64,000 nucleotides of DNA, from NCBI RefSeq assembly GCF_905220365.1, contig NC_061151.1, positions 4,210,197 through 4,274,196 on the forward strand. Reading direction: 5' to 3'. Under the pieces are notes generated by a model. It worked only from the letters and a program-made list of their open reading frames with translations. It made no database searches and was not told the origin of the DNA. Made by a program: the position numbers and the translations under genes. This DNA comes from Vanessa cardui. Taxonomy: Eukaryota > Arthropoda > Insecta > Lepidoptera > Nymphalidae. Positions 53,064 to 64,000 of this stretch are shown here, in pieces (the first letter of the stretch is position 1; each line of letters starts with the position of its first letter).

Positions 53064-53372
53064 CAATGATATTCTAATAAACAGATATGTTATATCCATA
53101 CTAAACAACAGAAAAAAGTGTGCCGCGCCGGGGACCGTTTATTTTAGTTTATTTTTACATTTCGTTAAAAGTAAATAGGATAGCTTGATAAAAACAATAA
53201 GTAAAAGAGTTAACTAGATGTTTTAATTACGCAAAACGTATTACTACGTAATTATGATGTATTATAACGAATTACTACGTAAAACGACTAAAGGAAAACG
53301 TCCCAATTAGGACGTTTTCTAGTCTTCACTTTTTACGCGTTAATAACATATCTGTTTACTAGAACATCATTG
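53064..53372. mobile_element. hAT-like MITE, 309 bp, copy 1
   Basis: Ends CAATGATATTCTAATAAACA / mirrored ...CATCATTG, with inverted repeats of about 30 bp. The 8-bp target duplication AATCAACG is present at 53056-53063 and 53373-53380. Internal inverted repeats include AAACGTCCCAATTAGGACGT and paired TACTACGTAA motifs. Confidence 0.9.
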
Positions 53373-54347
53373 AATCAACGTATTTAAACTTGTAAGTTTT
53401 GCACGTTTTGAAGATAATCCTGTATGTTTTGGGTCAGGTAAAAATTAAAATAACCACTATAATCATCCGAGTATTTTACTATTGGTGAAAGTGTGAGACA
53501 AATATAGGGCAATATTTTAATCTAATTTCACTAATATCTAATATTCTATGCAATAAGCCTTCTTAAGGTTCTGAAGATAAAGGGCTTCTAGGGCAGGATT
53601 TTACAGTCGCGAAGTGATGTTGCTCATAATTATAATAACAATAATGAATGTTTATTTCACCAATAACCGAGACAGTACAATAACTTATCAAAGGTTGACT
53701 TCTTTTGAGTGCCGTGATCTCCGTGCCAGAAGACGCTAGAATTGTGTTTAAACTTTACTACAAAATCGACTAAAATGTAAATAAAACAAAATGTTTTCAT
53801 CGCTCAAAGAATAATTTAATTACTATTTTTTTATTAAAATAAACAATATGTCTGCAAAATAACGACTATTTTTAATTAAATAGACAAAGAGAAAGCATTT
53901 ACTTTATTCTTCAGCTTCTTAGGCGATTTTCTTTTTTTATTTGTCTTATTTTGGTAACTTACGACATGCATTCTTACTAAATAAAAAATATACATAGACG
54001 CGAATCAAATAAGTTTTCCTCAAATTTACAATAATATTTGTTTATATTCCAATATTTTACCACTGAATATACCAATAATAAATACCTCAAACGAATCATT
54101 GAAATGAATAACGTGTATTTTGTTACTGGCTATAAATTTCTGGGCTCAACGTTTATTTACCTATTTATTGTTTAAAACATTGTCAGAACCTTATAATCGT
54201 CAATGAACACAGTCAATAATAATATAAATTATTTTGTTAAATTAATACATTACAATTTTCCTTTAGCAGGTTAATATTTTGGCGATAATTTGCACAGTGT
54301 ATAAATGATATTTATTATTTATCTGTTGTTATGAATTAAAACCTTAC

Positions 54348-54450
54348 CTTATAAAATAGTGTTAATATTCAAAATCCGAACGCCGAAACCACAGTTACGT
54401 CAAAATCGATATTTACGACAAGAGTACACATAACAGCAACATAGCGTTGC
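54348..54450 (-). promoter_or_regulatory. Probable untranslated first exon and promoter region of the plx-like gene
   Basis: ATAAG|gtaagg at 54347-54342 is a strong donor in a repeat-free stretch, and no coding exon is needed upstream of 50554. If joined to 50554 it gives an in-frame TGA before the ATG. The 5' limit given is a guess. An adjacent GC-richer interval (54560-54810) would suit a promoter. No TATA box is assigned. Confidence 0.4.
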
Positions 54451-55499
54451 TAATTCACAAAGGAAAAGCATATTTCTCACAACGTTACACCAAAACACAA
54501 TATATCTGAATACAACGCGTATAATATAAAAAAATATACACTACAATTTTTCACAACCGACTCAATGAACGGCTAAAGGATAACGCGAAGAACCTACTGA
54601 AAGGGATAACTTTATGAAGGACTGGGTTTTGCTGTCTTCTGTCTCGTTCTAAACGATAATGAAATATGAAAACTCGTAGTCCATCTCCTTCTAGCTCAAT
54701 ACAAACATTTATATTTGGGAACAGCGCCATCTGTCGTTTCAAGATAGCAACGCGAAAAATCTGTCACCTGACTACGTAGTTACCGTGTATAATGTTAGAT
54801 GGCGCTGACAATAAATTTTTGAACTATATATTCAAAAAATAGATGCTTGTTTTTATTGTTTGATAAAAAAGGGAAGAAATGAATCGCCTTGATGTTAATA
54901 ATAAAATAGATACCAATTTTGATCAACGACGATATTAGTAACTTCTGTTAAATCCAAGTTTTGTAATAAATATGAGTAATAAATGTTACTTTTTTTAGGT
55001 TTTAAAAAGTTACACAATAGACTCACCATGAAGTATTTATAAATTATAATAAGCAAATTTTGTTTACAATATATATATTTTTTATTATGGCTTTTATTTG
55101 TGCCAAGAGGGCACAGATTATACGCCATATAAAACATTATTAAAATGTTTTCATTAAAACTAAATAATTAGATGTTATCTTTCAATACTAGATGGCACTT
55201 AAGATAATGGCCCATAATTTTTTAAAAACATCAATAATTATCTGAATCAATTGTACGCTATATCTTTTTTAACCAGCTAGACAGTTTATTTTTATAAACT
55301 AACAGCTTATCGCTTATTTAAATTTAATCTGGCTTATTCTATCGAATCGGACACTTTGTATGGCTTCCCGTTGACATTGACGCCCAATCAGACCCACGTG
55401 TTAACTCAGTCGGGTTAGTTAATCGGCCAATAATATTTAAAATACGTATTGAATCAAATCATTTCTAATTAAATAAACTTCAGAAGTACTAATTTAGTT

Positions 55500-55652
55500 C
55501 CTATGTTGCCCGCGCGTAACTAGCGCCGCGTGATACAGAATGTTTTTTAAAATGTGGGTACATATATTGTGAATATGTATAATGATATGTTTTCGTTTTG
55601 AGTGATCTGTGAAGTTTTATACGGAGAAGATTTTAATCAAAATGCTGTTGTA
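55500..55652 (+). promoter_or_regulatory. Possible untranslated first exon/promoter for the plus-strand gene
   Basis: A short GC-richer patch (GCCCGCGCGTAACTAGCGCC near 55508) lies in AT-rich, repeat-free DNA. It is followed by a possible donor, CTGTTGTAACAG|gtattt, near 55652. It is positioned to serve the exon at 59383, but this is weak evidence. Confidence 0.2.
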
Positions 55653-56759
55653 ACAGGTATTTATAATATACTTTGATTTATAAATGTATTTATGTCCGAA
55701 AACAGATTAATTGTTTTCTTAAGAATAGATAATTATCAAAGAATTATAAAGTTTTAGATTTTATCCATCATGTCATTTAAAAAAATCTTACCATTTAGCT
55801 TTTTTGTATGAGTATGTATGGAAGGATTACTATGTTTTTGTTGGTTTAATATTTGTATTTCTTTTAATAAGTGTTTTCAATGTAGTAAGGTTTTGTACGG
55901 AACATTTTTTTTTCTTTTCTTGAATATTTCTCTAGGTATTAAATTTGTGTCAAATAAACTATATTATCTTATATAATATGAAGTTATTTGACTTAGATAG
56001 ATATATCCAAGTATTAAACAGATAATAAACACATTTTTTAATTACTTATTCTTAAATCATATTAATTTTTTTTTAATATTAGTGTATTATTTTGACTGAC
56101 ACACACGTTTTTACATAATTGTAATCAATTATTACTATGCTGAATATAATGTATTGTATTGCGATGAAAATATACCAAAGCGCCAGTGTTTTAATGTAAA
56201 ATAATGAAAAACAATTTACAAATCCACACAATTTTAATCCTGGACCATAAATTGTAATTATAAAAGTGTCTAAAATGTAAATGACGCTTTTCAATTTTTT
56301 TTTTAAATTTGATTGGTTATGTTTGTTCCTAAAAAGATTTATTCTAGAAGTTTTATCGTAGTATTAACACCGGGAATAAAGATAATCTATTAATGATAGT
56401 GCTCCGTCTAGACAAGATTGAAGGTTTGAGAAATATATGTGTTTTTATAACAAAGTAATTTCATAGCTTTTTATGGAAGGAACTAAGTAAATATTTTATA
56501 GCAAACCTTTGGAATTAAACGATCGCCTCTCTAGGCCGTTTCAAATAAAAAAAAAAAGTAAAACTAGCCTAAGTTAACGGACAATTTCAGGTCAGAAGTA
56601 TCTCTTTACTGAATTGTAGCAGATTATCATCAATAAGCATGTATATTAGTTATTTTTGTTTACATTCAGGCAGGCTAGGCTAGGGCGACATATATTTTTT
56701 AGACATTTTAATAATCTTACTTGAAGTATCAAATTGGTGGTAACTTTCATTTTTACTTG

Positions 56760-56916
56760 GTAGTAGAAAGGTAAGCGAAAATATCGTAAGGAAACCTGTA
56801 TGAGTCTAATTTTATTAATAAATTCTGCCACATGTGTATCCTTAAGCCTCCTCCTTCTCCTCAAAGGAAGAGGATGGCTTAGCCCAGCAGTGGGAAAATT
56901 TACAGACTGTTAATGT
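56760..56916 (+). mobile_element. SINE-A 3' fragment
   Basis: aatatcgtaaggaaacctgt to gtgggaaaatttacagactg. Confidence 0.75.
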
Positions 56917-56957
56917 AAACGATTTACTTACGTACTTAAAGTTACGGATAAATATCA

Positions 56958-57142
56958 ACCCTAAATAATATTATAAATGTGAAAGTAACTATTTCTGTCT
57001 CGCTCTTTCACGACCAAACCGCTGAATCGAATTTGATGAAATTTCTTATGAAATACACTTGAACTCCAAGAAAGGACAAGGCTACTTTCTTTGTCTGATA
57101 CATGACAACCAATACCATCAAACGGTAGCTCCGTTTAGCCGC
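56958..57142 (+). mobile_element. rep-F
   Basis: aataatattataaatgtgaa to ggtagctccgtttagccgcg. Confidence 0.74.
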
Positions 57143-57157
57143 GGATATCGTATAAAT

Positions 57158-57494
57158 ATATAGTAAGACACAAATTAGATGTAGCATCGAAAAATGCAAT
57201 GGAATGAAAATAAAACCGATTACTGCCGATTCACACAACCAATAGAAATAGCTCCCTATCGCGCGATTCGACGCTATTCGTCGCTACATATTCACGCCTC
57301 AGAGAAAGCAAGTGCATGTAAATCACGTCAAATTGACGAATATATTAGGTCAAATAATATTACAAATGATTACGTTTGTGTAAAGACCATATTCGCATCA
57401 GAAATAAATATTGATAATTTGGGATAGCGTACTTAATTCGGATTTGAACGGTTTTACGAATTTTGCCGATGCGACATCTAAGTTGTGTCGTACT
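57158..57494. mobile_element. MITE-I copy interrupted at its right terminus
   Basis: Begins tatagtaagacacaaattag and reaches aagttgtgtcgtact, where the hAT-like MITE is inserted. The final ata continues after 57811. Confidence 0.82.
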
Positions 57495-57803
57495 CAATGA
57501 TATTCTAATAAACAGATATGTTATATCCATACTAAACAACAGAAAAAAGTGTGCCGCGCCGGGGACCGTTTATTTTAGTTTATTTTTACATTTCGTTAAA
57601 AGCAAAAACGATAGCTTGATAAAAACAATAAGTAAAAGGGATAACTAGATGTTTTAATTACGCAAAACGTATTACTACGTAATTATGATGTATTATAACG
57701 TATTACTACGTAAAACAACTAAAGGCAGACGTCCCAATTAGGACGTTTTCTTGTCTTCACTTTTTGCGCGTTAATAACATATCTGTTTACTAAAACATCA
57801 TTG
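57495..57803. mobile_element. hAT-like MITE, copy 2, nested in a MITE-I end
   Basis: Nearly identical to 53064-53372 and the same length. Flanks gtcgtact and gttgtact form an 8-bp target duplication with one mismatch. The target was the right terminus of the MITE-I at 57158. Confidence 0.88.
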
Positions 57804-57814
57804 GTTGTACTATA

Positions 57815-58330
57815 ATTAAATAGTTATTTATTGTGCTCCAAGTTAGTTCTTTACGGAATATTTACAACCTATTCCACAAGGGTAAAGACGAATAAACAAT
57901 TTCGACCTTGATTTGCGTTTTCATTGGTCGAATCTTGAATATTCAATGCTGTGCGTTATGGATTCGCGAAAGAATGGCCTTTTGAATGTCGGTGAACTTG
58001 AAAACAGAATGTAAATGAGCGTTTTGTGTACTAATTATAATAAATAATAATAAATGAATGAACATGAACTTGTAAAACTTTGAAATTTTGACTATTTGGT
58101 GATAATTTTAGTGATGTCATGTTGACGTCATAATTATGACGAGAATGAGAGAGGCCTTCAGTGGAATATATTTTAGAGGTGAGTGCTATTTCCTTATCCT
58201 TATAATCGAATAGGACTGCAAATCCAGCACAACTGGAAAGAGCTCATGGGCAAACCAGGAGTGTAAACGCTGCTTATTCCTAAACTCTGGACTTTTATAG
58301 AGAAATTTAGATTTTTACGATAGATAAATC
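57815..58330. other. Intergenic DNA without recognised features
   Basis: AT-rich. Repeats a short phrase (gactatttggtgataatttt...atgtcatgtt) also present near 45090-45118, so probably part of an unclassified repeat. Nothing coding. Confidence 0.4.
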
Positions 58331-58334
58331 CAAT

Positions 58335-58562
58335 ATATATGAGACAACATCACATACATTACTCTGATCCCAATGTACGTAGCTAAAGCATTTGTGTAAT
58401 GGAAAATCAGAAGTAACGACGGTACCACAAACACAAAGACCCAAGACAAGATAGAAAACTATTGGTAATCTACATCGACTCGGCCGGGAATCGAACCCGG
58501 AACCTCGGAGTGGCGTACCCATGAAAAACCGGCGTACACAGCACTCGACCACGGAGGTCATC
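58335..58562 (-). mobile_element. SINE-C
   Basis: tatgagacaacatcacatac to cactcgaccacggaggtcat. Confidence 0.85.
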
Positions 58563-58587
58563 AAATTATCAATTAGAGATACTAATA

Positions 58588-59048
58588 GGGTTGCCAGGCG
58601 TGTAGATAAAGCTGGACATAGTTAGGCTTTTTGATTGCAACTCCAACCAAAATTATACTTATACTTCTTACATTTTATTAATTTATTTCGCAAAATGAGA
58701 TACATGCACTTGGTGGTAAGGCTTTGTGCAAGACCGTCTGAGTAGGTACCACAATTCATCAGATATTTTACCGCCTTTCTACAACATTACTTTGAATCGT
58801 TGTGGTCCCATTTGAACCACCACTTAACATCCAATGGCCAAATAGCATAAAAAACATTCGTTATTATTTATATTCCATCAAAGATTAATATTAATAATCA
58901 AAGCTTGATTTTACATTATTATTACAGTATCCATTAATACTGAGACAAAAAAAATCTTCAATAATGTCGGGTGTTCAGCCTTTTGACCCAAATGTCTGAC
59001 CAAACTGGCTGGTCTATCTCGCTGTTAAGTTTTGTGACCTGGCAATTT
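58588..59048. mobile_element. Degraded copy of the TAGGGTTGCCAGG hAT-like element
   Basis: Begins tagggttgccaggcgtgtag, ends gtgacctggcaattttgc, and shares the interior gataaagctggacatagtta with the copy at 7473. A SINE-B fragment is inserted at about 58705-58850. Confidence 0.75.
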
Positions 59049-59192
59049 TGCCTCCAATAATCATAAAAAGTTTGCCGTGTATAATATAGAATACTTAAAT
59101 CCAATAAATACAGCAAACTTAAACTCCAAGGAAAGTATTGATTGACTTTTTCATACACCACCCCTAAAACGCAAAAGAAACCTCGGGCGTCA

Positions 59193-59310
59193 TCAACAGC
59201 AACAACAGCCTGTAAATTTCCCACTGCTGGGCTAAGGCCTCCCCTCCCTTTGAGGAGAAGATCCGGAACATATTCCAACACGCTGTTCCAATGCGGGTTG
59301 GTGGAACAAT
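59193..59310 (-). mobile_element. SINE-A tail fragment upstream of the plus-strand exon
   Basis: caacagcaacaacagcctgt to tgttccaatgcgggttggtg. It ends about 70 bp before the exon acceptor. Confidence 0.82.
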
Positions 59311-59388
59311 TACCTCAACTAACTAACTACCTCAGGCATCAATTAGTGCTATATTAATTAATTGTATTTTTAATATTCACAGATTAAA

Positions 59389-59549
59389 ATGGATATCGTA
59401 CAAGATTTCACCAACTCATCGACGGTATCTATTGTGGAATCCAGTACGGAGGATCGTCAGAAAAAGCGGTGTTTCTTCAAGAAGAATGGTGTGTTGACCA
59501 TCAGTGATTCCAGTTGTGACGCTGATGTATCCGCTATAGATTGCGAACG
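59389..59549 (+). CDS. Initiating coding exon of an unrecognised gene
   Basis: The acceptor TATTCACAG at 59382 is followed by ATTAAA-ATG, 53 codons plus two bases, then CG|gtaagt. The encoded start is MDIVQDFTNSSTVSIVESST, EDRQKKRCFFKKNGVLTISD, SSCDADVSAIDCE. It is Ser/Thr- and acid-rich with a KKRCFFKK basic patch. I recognise no family. Splice sites at both ends, a clean frame and a near-Kozak context (AAAATGG) support a real first coding exon with 5' UTR upstream. Downstream exons were not found before the right edge. It is transcribed divergently from the plx-like gene. Confidence 0.62.
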
Positions 59550-59725
59550 GTAAGTTTTGAATCAAATCATAACATACTTTATTCAAGAAGACTCATAACT
59601 TTCTGGAAATATAAAAGCACTAAATTTTATATTTTTGTCACTAATATAATATTTTATACAGCAAAATCCCCCGACCGCGCCTGCCTGTCTGTGTGTACGC
59701 AATGAACTCCAAAAAATATTTTTTT

Positions 59726-59897
59726 ATGGTATAGGTTGGCGGACGAGCATATGGGCCACCTGATGGTAAGTGGTCACCATTACCCATAGACAAGGACGCT
59801 GTAAGAAATATTAACTATTCCTTAAATCGTCAATGCGCCACTAACCTTGGGAACTAAGATGTTATGTCCCTTGTACCTGTAGTTACACTGGCTACTG
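59726..59897 (+). mobile_element. SINE-B, 3' part missing
   Basis: ttttatggtataggttggcg to tacctgtagttacactggct. Confidence 0.82.
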
Positions 59898-60124
59898 AAC
59901 GGATTTTCATGCGGGTTTTTATTAATGGACACAGGGATTACTAAAGAAGATTAAGGTCTATAATTTATTAAGATTTTCGCGTAAATACGATGAAATAGAA
60001 CGACAATTGTTAAACATGTCGGAAAAAAAGCGACAAAAAATATATATAAGGAAAAAATTAAAAAAAAAAAGATTCCTACCCGTGCGAAGACTGGACGGGC
60101 CATTAATCTTACATAAAATCTTCT

Positions 60125-60362
60125 AATATGTCTTAATTAACCCCGTTTGGTATGGTACGACCCACTTATAAAGCCTATAAAGATATTATAAAGCCAAACA
60201 ACAGTACTCAGTATTGTTGTGTTCCGGTTTGAAGAGTAATTTAGCCAGTGTAACTACGGGCACAAGGGACATTACATCTGAGTTCCCAATGTTGATGATG
60301 CATTGATGATGTAAGGAATGGTTAATATTTCTTACGGTAGTGACCACTTACAGTCAGGCCCA
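60125..60362 (-). mobile_element. SINE-B, opposite orientation
   Basis: caaacaacagtactcagtat to tacggtagtgaccacttaca. Forms an inverted pair with 59726-59897 across about 230 bp. Confidence 0.75.
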
Positions 60363-60509
60363 TTAGCCAAGTTAAAAATTAACAAAAATCACCTCACATC
60401 CCGAACCAATTAGAGCGCCGCCTTTGTTTAAAACTAATTATGTTAATTGGATTGTTACTTGTGATACTCGTTAAACAACAATATAAAATGATTTAAAGTT
60501 AAGTTACAA

Positions 60510-60655
60510 CTAGTCTATGCCTAGGCGTATGGCGATACACAATGCACGCTGTCTCTGTCCTAGCCTAGGTACGTCTTCACAAGAGGCACCCTTAGGTAGT
60601 AGTACTTTGATCCCTTAAGTTGACTCCCAATACCTGGCTTGAGTATTTAATCAGA
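60510..60655. repeat. Dispersed repeat also at 48535-48665
   Basis: gaggcacccttaggtagtag and acctggcttgagtatttaat. Family unknown. Confidence 0.5.
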
Positions 60656-61780
60656 AATAGACAATTCGAAAATAAAAGAACGCTTAGAGGTATGCTTTCG
60701 AATTTCTGAGTAATATGAGTACTTTTTCATTGATTTCGTTGAGCAGGCAATACAAGCTCGTAAAAGTGCTCCTATTGACTAGAAAACAACATAATATAGA
60801 AAGTGCTTTATTCTCTCAGGAATTCCAGCAATACGAGTAATATATTACTGAAGAAAAATACATTGTGTTCAATGATGTTATAATATAATTGATTGTACTA
60901 TAATATGTACTTAAATATAGGTATAGATAGTTATTTATTTATTGATTATTATTTTGTAAATAAGTAAATGTAATTCAATGTAACAATTAACTTTCAATTG
61001 CCATAATATCTACTGTTTTGTTCATCGCATCACAATTAGATACATAAATAATATTCTGACAAATTCATACTATTAAACCGTAAGGAAAAGTTACTTTTAA
61101 AGGTCAAATCGTCAAGGTTATTTAACCGGTAACCGGTTCAAACTGGTTTACGTTTTAAAAAACATCTAAAATTATAATACATTGAATATTATGTATGATG
61201 TGCCAATTTTGGTATTATGGAAAAAGGTTGCAATTCTTTTTTAGAAAAAAATACTTTTTTTTTAATTCGAAAGTTTATAACTTATATTGTATAATCTGTA
61301 ATATTGTTATAAAATTTCCTAATTTAATTAATAACAATAATAACTGTTTTACTATTATCGAATGAAATAATATCTATATAAGACTCTCTGAGACAAATAT
61401 AAAAAGACAAAAACAACTGTGGCACATCTGCGCGGTCGTCTCGGCTTCGCCAAACTAACACCCTTCCCCTCTCCCCTCCCCTCTTCGTCTCCCTATTACG
61501 TCACTATGACATTACATACATATGACCTATATGTAAATTCACTGCAAATTCTAAGAAGCTATATAAACAATGACATAAGTAAAAAACAAATGAATCCGAA
61601 ATAATGAAAAATCGATACTTATATTATTTATGAGTAACTCTGTCGGTCACCTCTTTAGGCTTAAACTGCTGAACCGATTTAGATTAAACTATGCGTGTAG
61701 AAAATTTGAGGGACATAGACTACTTTTTTAATCTATGCCCTTTAGGCTTGACAGTATGTGTGCTATATGTATTATTATAT
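60656..61780. other. AT-rich DNA within the putative intron after 59549
   Basis: No coding exon recognised. A pyrimidine-rich GC block lies at 61419-61502 (cccttcccctctcccctccc). A faint rep-F-like segment lies at 61630-61740 (aactgctgaaccgatttaga). Confidence 0.4.
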
Positions 61781-61781
61781 A

Positions 61782-63298
61782 CTAGTCAAAACAAAATAAG
61801 GGCCACCATGTTTTCTTAGTGGATTAAAAAAAGTATGGGGTTTAGGGATAGGCAAATGATTAGATTAAATGATTTAATCAATTTTTAATGTAAAGAGCAG
61901 CAGATATTGTTTTTTTCCTCTAAAATTAACACCACTTTCTTTTTTTTTGGAAAAATCGACTTTTTAACCTAAAATACACAACGTGAAAAAAGTGTCTAAT
62001 TTAAAACAAAACTGAAGATTTGTTGAAATGTTATTTTTTTTCAGTAACGTGTGTGTCCTCCCCTTTTTCGAACACATTATTCAAGACTCGAAGGCATACT
62101 CTTCACCAGGTGTCGTATTGTCTCCTGTGGGATTTGGTCCCAGAGTGTCTTTAGCACGTTGATGAGCTGTCGTTCGTTAGTTACCGGTTGATTTGTGTCA
62201 CGAACGCTTCTTTTTAACAAATCCCACATGTGCCTAATAGGGTTAAGGTCCGGGCTACTGGCGGGCCACGGCAGCACCCGTACACCAGCTTCTTCTACTG
62301 CTTCGACAGTAGCTCTAGCTGTATAAGCGCAAGCATTGTCATGCATTATTTGGTATCCTGCACCAATTCTCTGTGTAAATGGCACCATGTGGGGTCTTAT
62401 GACCTGCTCAATGTACCGTTGGGCCGTTACAGTGCCTTCGTTGAGAATTACGAGCTCGGTTCCACCTGATAGTGAGATTCCGTCCCACACCATTACGTTA
62501 GGACCCCCGAATCTGTCACTTTCGTGGATGCAAGCATCGGAAAATCACTCTCCTTCTCTTCTCCAAACTGTAATGCGACGATCATCACTAAAATATTCAC
62601 TTTCGATTCATCTGTGAACAATACCTTGCTCCAGTCATAAATGTTCCAGGCCTGGTGCTGCCTCGCGAACGTTAATCGCCTTGCACGATGCGCGGATGTC
62701 AGTGGAATTCGCACTACTCGTCGTCTAGAGAGCTGTTGGTCTTCATGCAACCGATTCCTAATAGTTTGGTCACTCACGCGGGTGCCCGTCGCTTGGCGCA
62801 AGCGGTTTTGTGAGGAGTGGGCGGTGACGACTCGCTCTCTCTTGAAACTCCCAGTCACTTGAAACCAAATCCAAGCATTCTAGATTGCTCGCCGTGAAAA
62901 TCCCAGCTGCATAGCTACAGAACGCTGCGAATGGCCCTGTTGAATCAGCGTTATGGCCCTTGTTGTGATCTGTATGTCTATATGTCTTCAAATCATCGGC
63001 ATTGTTCTTTGAAAATGATAATCACGCACTAAGAAAGAGAATTCCTGCAGTTCACCAAGAACTTGAGAGTTTAAATGGCTCAAAAAATCGACTTCAAATA
63101 CGGTAATTTTTAGTGACATCGAAAAAACAAATCATATTCTATCCAGTTCAACAATTAAGTAAGTGATATACTCTCATAATGTTTGTCAACACTTAATGTA
63201 ACGCCACAAAAAAGCTTAACCGGTACCGATAGCTAAAACTTTATTAGATCGCTTCAAACGTCAAAATAAACAAGTGGCCCTTATTTTGTTTTGACTAG
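61782..63298 (-). mobile_element. Full-length defective Tc1-family transposon
   Basis: It is 1517 bp with 25-bp perfect terminal inverted repeats (ctagtcaaaacaaaataagg...ccac) and TA on both sides. The right end abuts an (AT)n run. It encloses a broken DD34E transposase on the minus strand. Confidence 0.95.
62077..62991 (-). pseudogene. Tc1-type DD34E transposase, inactivated
   Basis: The pieces are in two or more frames. An N-terminal helix-turn-helix region (RVSDQTIRNRLHEDQQ) and the first catalytic Asp in VLFTDESKV lie in one frame (62493-62858). The second half, from MVWDGISLSGGTELV through the second Asp in IMHDNACAYTA to ASSPDLNPIRHMWDLLKRSV, lies in another (62077-62493). A frameshift near 62520-62570 separates them and the N-terminus is also broken. 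The third catalytic position, 35 residues after the second Asp, is Arg instead of Glu (NPIRH for NPIEH), so even the C-terminal half would be dead. Confidence 0.92.
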
Positions 63299-63300
63299 TA

Positions 63301-63880
63301 TATATATATATATGGTGGAGTCACAGGCTGAACTAGTTATATATATAAAACAATTTAGATTTTTTCTAGAATCTTCGAAACAAATAAAAAAAATACCTTT
63401 TCCGAAACCCATATAATTAAATAAGGGTCTCCCTAGAGCTTTACTAAACCCAACATAGAATGAAACAACTACATCGATGAAAAACAATGAAATTATACAC
63501 CAACATATAAAAAATAACATTATATACATATAAAATCGTTTGTGCTGTCTGGATGCTTTAACTATTCACTTTATTCCAGTTTATAGTATTAGATACTCCT
63601 GATAATTTGTGTAACAGACGGACAACTAAGTAATCTTATAAGGAGTCATTTTTTCCTTTAGAGGTACGGAACACTAAAAATTAAAAAAACTAGCAAAATA
63701 TGCAAATACGCTGTATGGTTTTTGACAAGATACTTTGATATGAAATCCAGAAAATTCAAGTACATGACATTTCAACGGGCGGCCATGTTTAACGTTTAAA
63801 GGTGCGTTCAGAAAGAGGGTTCGAAATAATAATTTTACGCAGGGGTAAATTAAACACGATAGAAACTTATAAAAAAAAAC
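63301..63880. other. AT-rich DNA, no feature recognised
   Basis: Between the Tc1 element and the terminal SINE-A. No exon with splice sites and no known repeat. The phrase catgacatttcaacgggcgg echoes 25620-25650 in reverse, so an unclassified repeat may be present. Confidence 0.35.
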
Positions 63881-63881
63881 A

Positions 63882-64000
63882 AATAGCAACAGCAACAGCA
63901 GCCTGTAAATTCCCACTGCTGGGCTAAAAGCCTCCTTCCAATGCGGGTTGATGGAATACACATGTGGCAGAATTTCTATGAAATTTGTCACATGCAGTTT
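63882..64000 (-). mobile_element. SINE-A cut by the right edge
   Basis: gcaacagcaacagcagcctg onward with a short internal deletion (ctccttccaatgcgggttg). The head lies outside the window. Confidence 0.83.

Larger units (their letters stand above)
53381..56755. promoter_or_regulatory. Repeat-poor intergenic interval between divergent genes
   Basis: More than 3 kb with none of the recognised SINE or MITE families. It contains the probable plx-like first exon (ending 54348), two inverted AGATGGCGCT motifs (54723-54732 and 54797-54806) and the GC patch near 55508. I see no coding exon here. Confidence 0.45.

Noticed and set aside
54551..54742. A 63-codon minus-strand frame upstream of the plx-like gene
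   Set aside because: The proposed first exon with an in-frame stop makes it unnecessary, and the frame is low complexity and Arg/Ser-rich without a family match.

Overview
The window is animal nuclear DNA, almost certainly from a butterfly or moth and most likely a nymphalid butterfly. The AT-rich sequence is packed with lepidopteran-type short interspersed elements, MITEs and small nonautonomous repeats, and the coding sequence lies in short exons with GT-AG introns. There is no operon-like layout, no CRISPR array and no rRNA. The species assignment is inferred from repeat content and protein resemblance, not from a search.

Main gene. The minus strand from about 54.4 kb to the left edge carries the 5' two thirds of a TBC1D1/TBC1D4 (AS160)-type Rab GTPase-activating protein, the family of Drosophila pollux. 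I assembled twelve coding exons by hand (50548 down to 62). Their phases agree throughout and encode 682 residues. They give a first PTB domain, a linker, a second PTB domain split by a long charged loop that ends in an Akt-type phosphorylation consensus, and the start of the linker before the Rab-GAP domain. The catalytic TBC domain lies beyond the left edge. Introns are small in the left 10 kb, but one intron inside PTB1 is about 38 kb (9726-47925) and holds mostly repeats. An untranslated first exon probably ends at 54348, where splicing places an in-frame stop just upstream of the ATG.

Second gene. On the plus strand one clean initiating exon (59383-59549) begins a different protein that I do not recognise. 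The interval 53.4-56.7 kb is almost free of repeats and probably contains the divergent 5' ends of both genes.

Mobile elements. Working names used below: SINE-A (tRNA-like head with A and B boxes, TTG-rich tail), SINE-B (about 270 bp, begins near 'catatgggccacctgatgg'), SINE-C (tRNA-like, B box GGTTCGATTCC), rep-D (a retroelement-3'-end-like repeat, 'aaataaactttattcaag'), rep-E and rep-F (short dispersed repeats, rep-F ending in a GC hairpin and CTAGT like a Helitron end), rep-G (truncated non-LTR reverse-transcriptase tail), MITE-H (TIR CAATAGGCTATTTGAC), MITE-I (TA-flanked, about 340 bp), MITE-L (TA-flanked, TIR CAGTCGGAGTAAG), and two hAT-like MITE families with 8-bp target duplications. 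One full-length but broken Tc1 transposon lies at 61782-63298.

Most unusual feature. A 220-bp tandem array (3715-4864) is made from the 3' end of the second PTB exon plus its donor site and the start of the intron. Each of the three extra copies contains an open 60-nt segment with an AG before it and a GTGAG donor after it, in symmetric phase 1-1. They could act as in-frame cassette exons.
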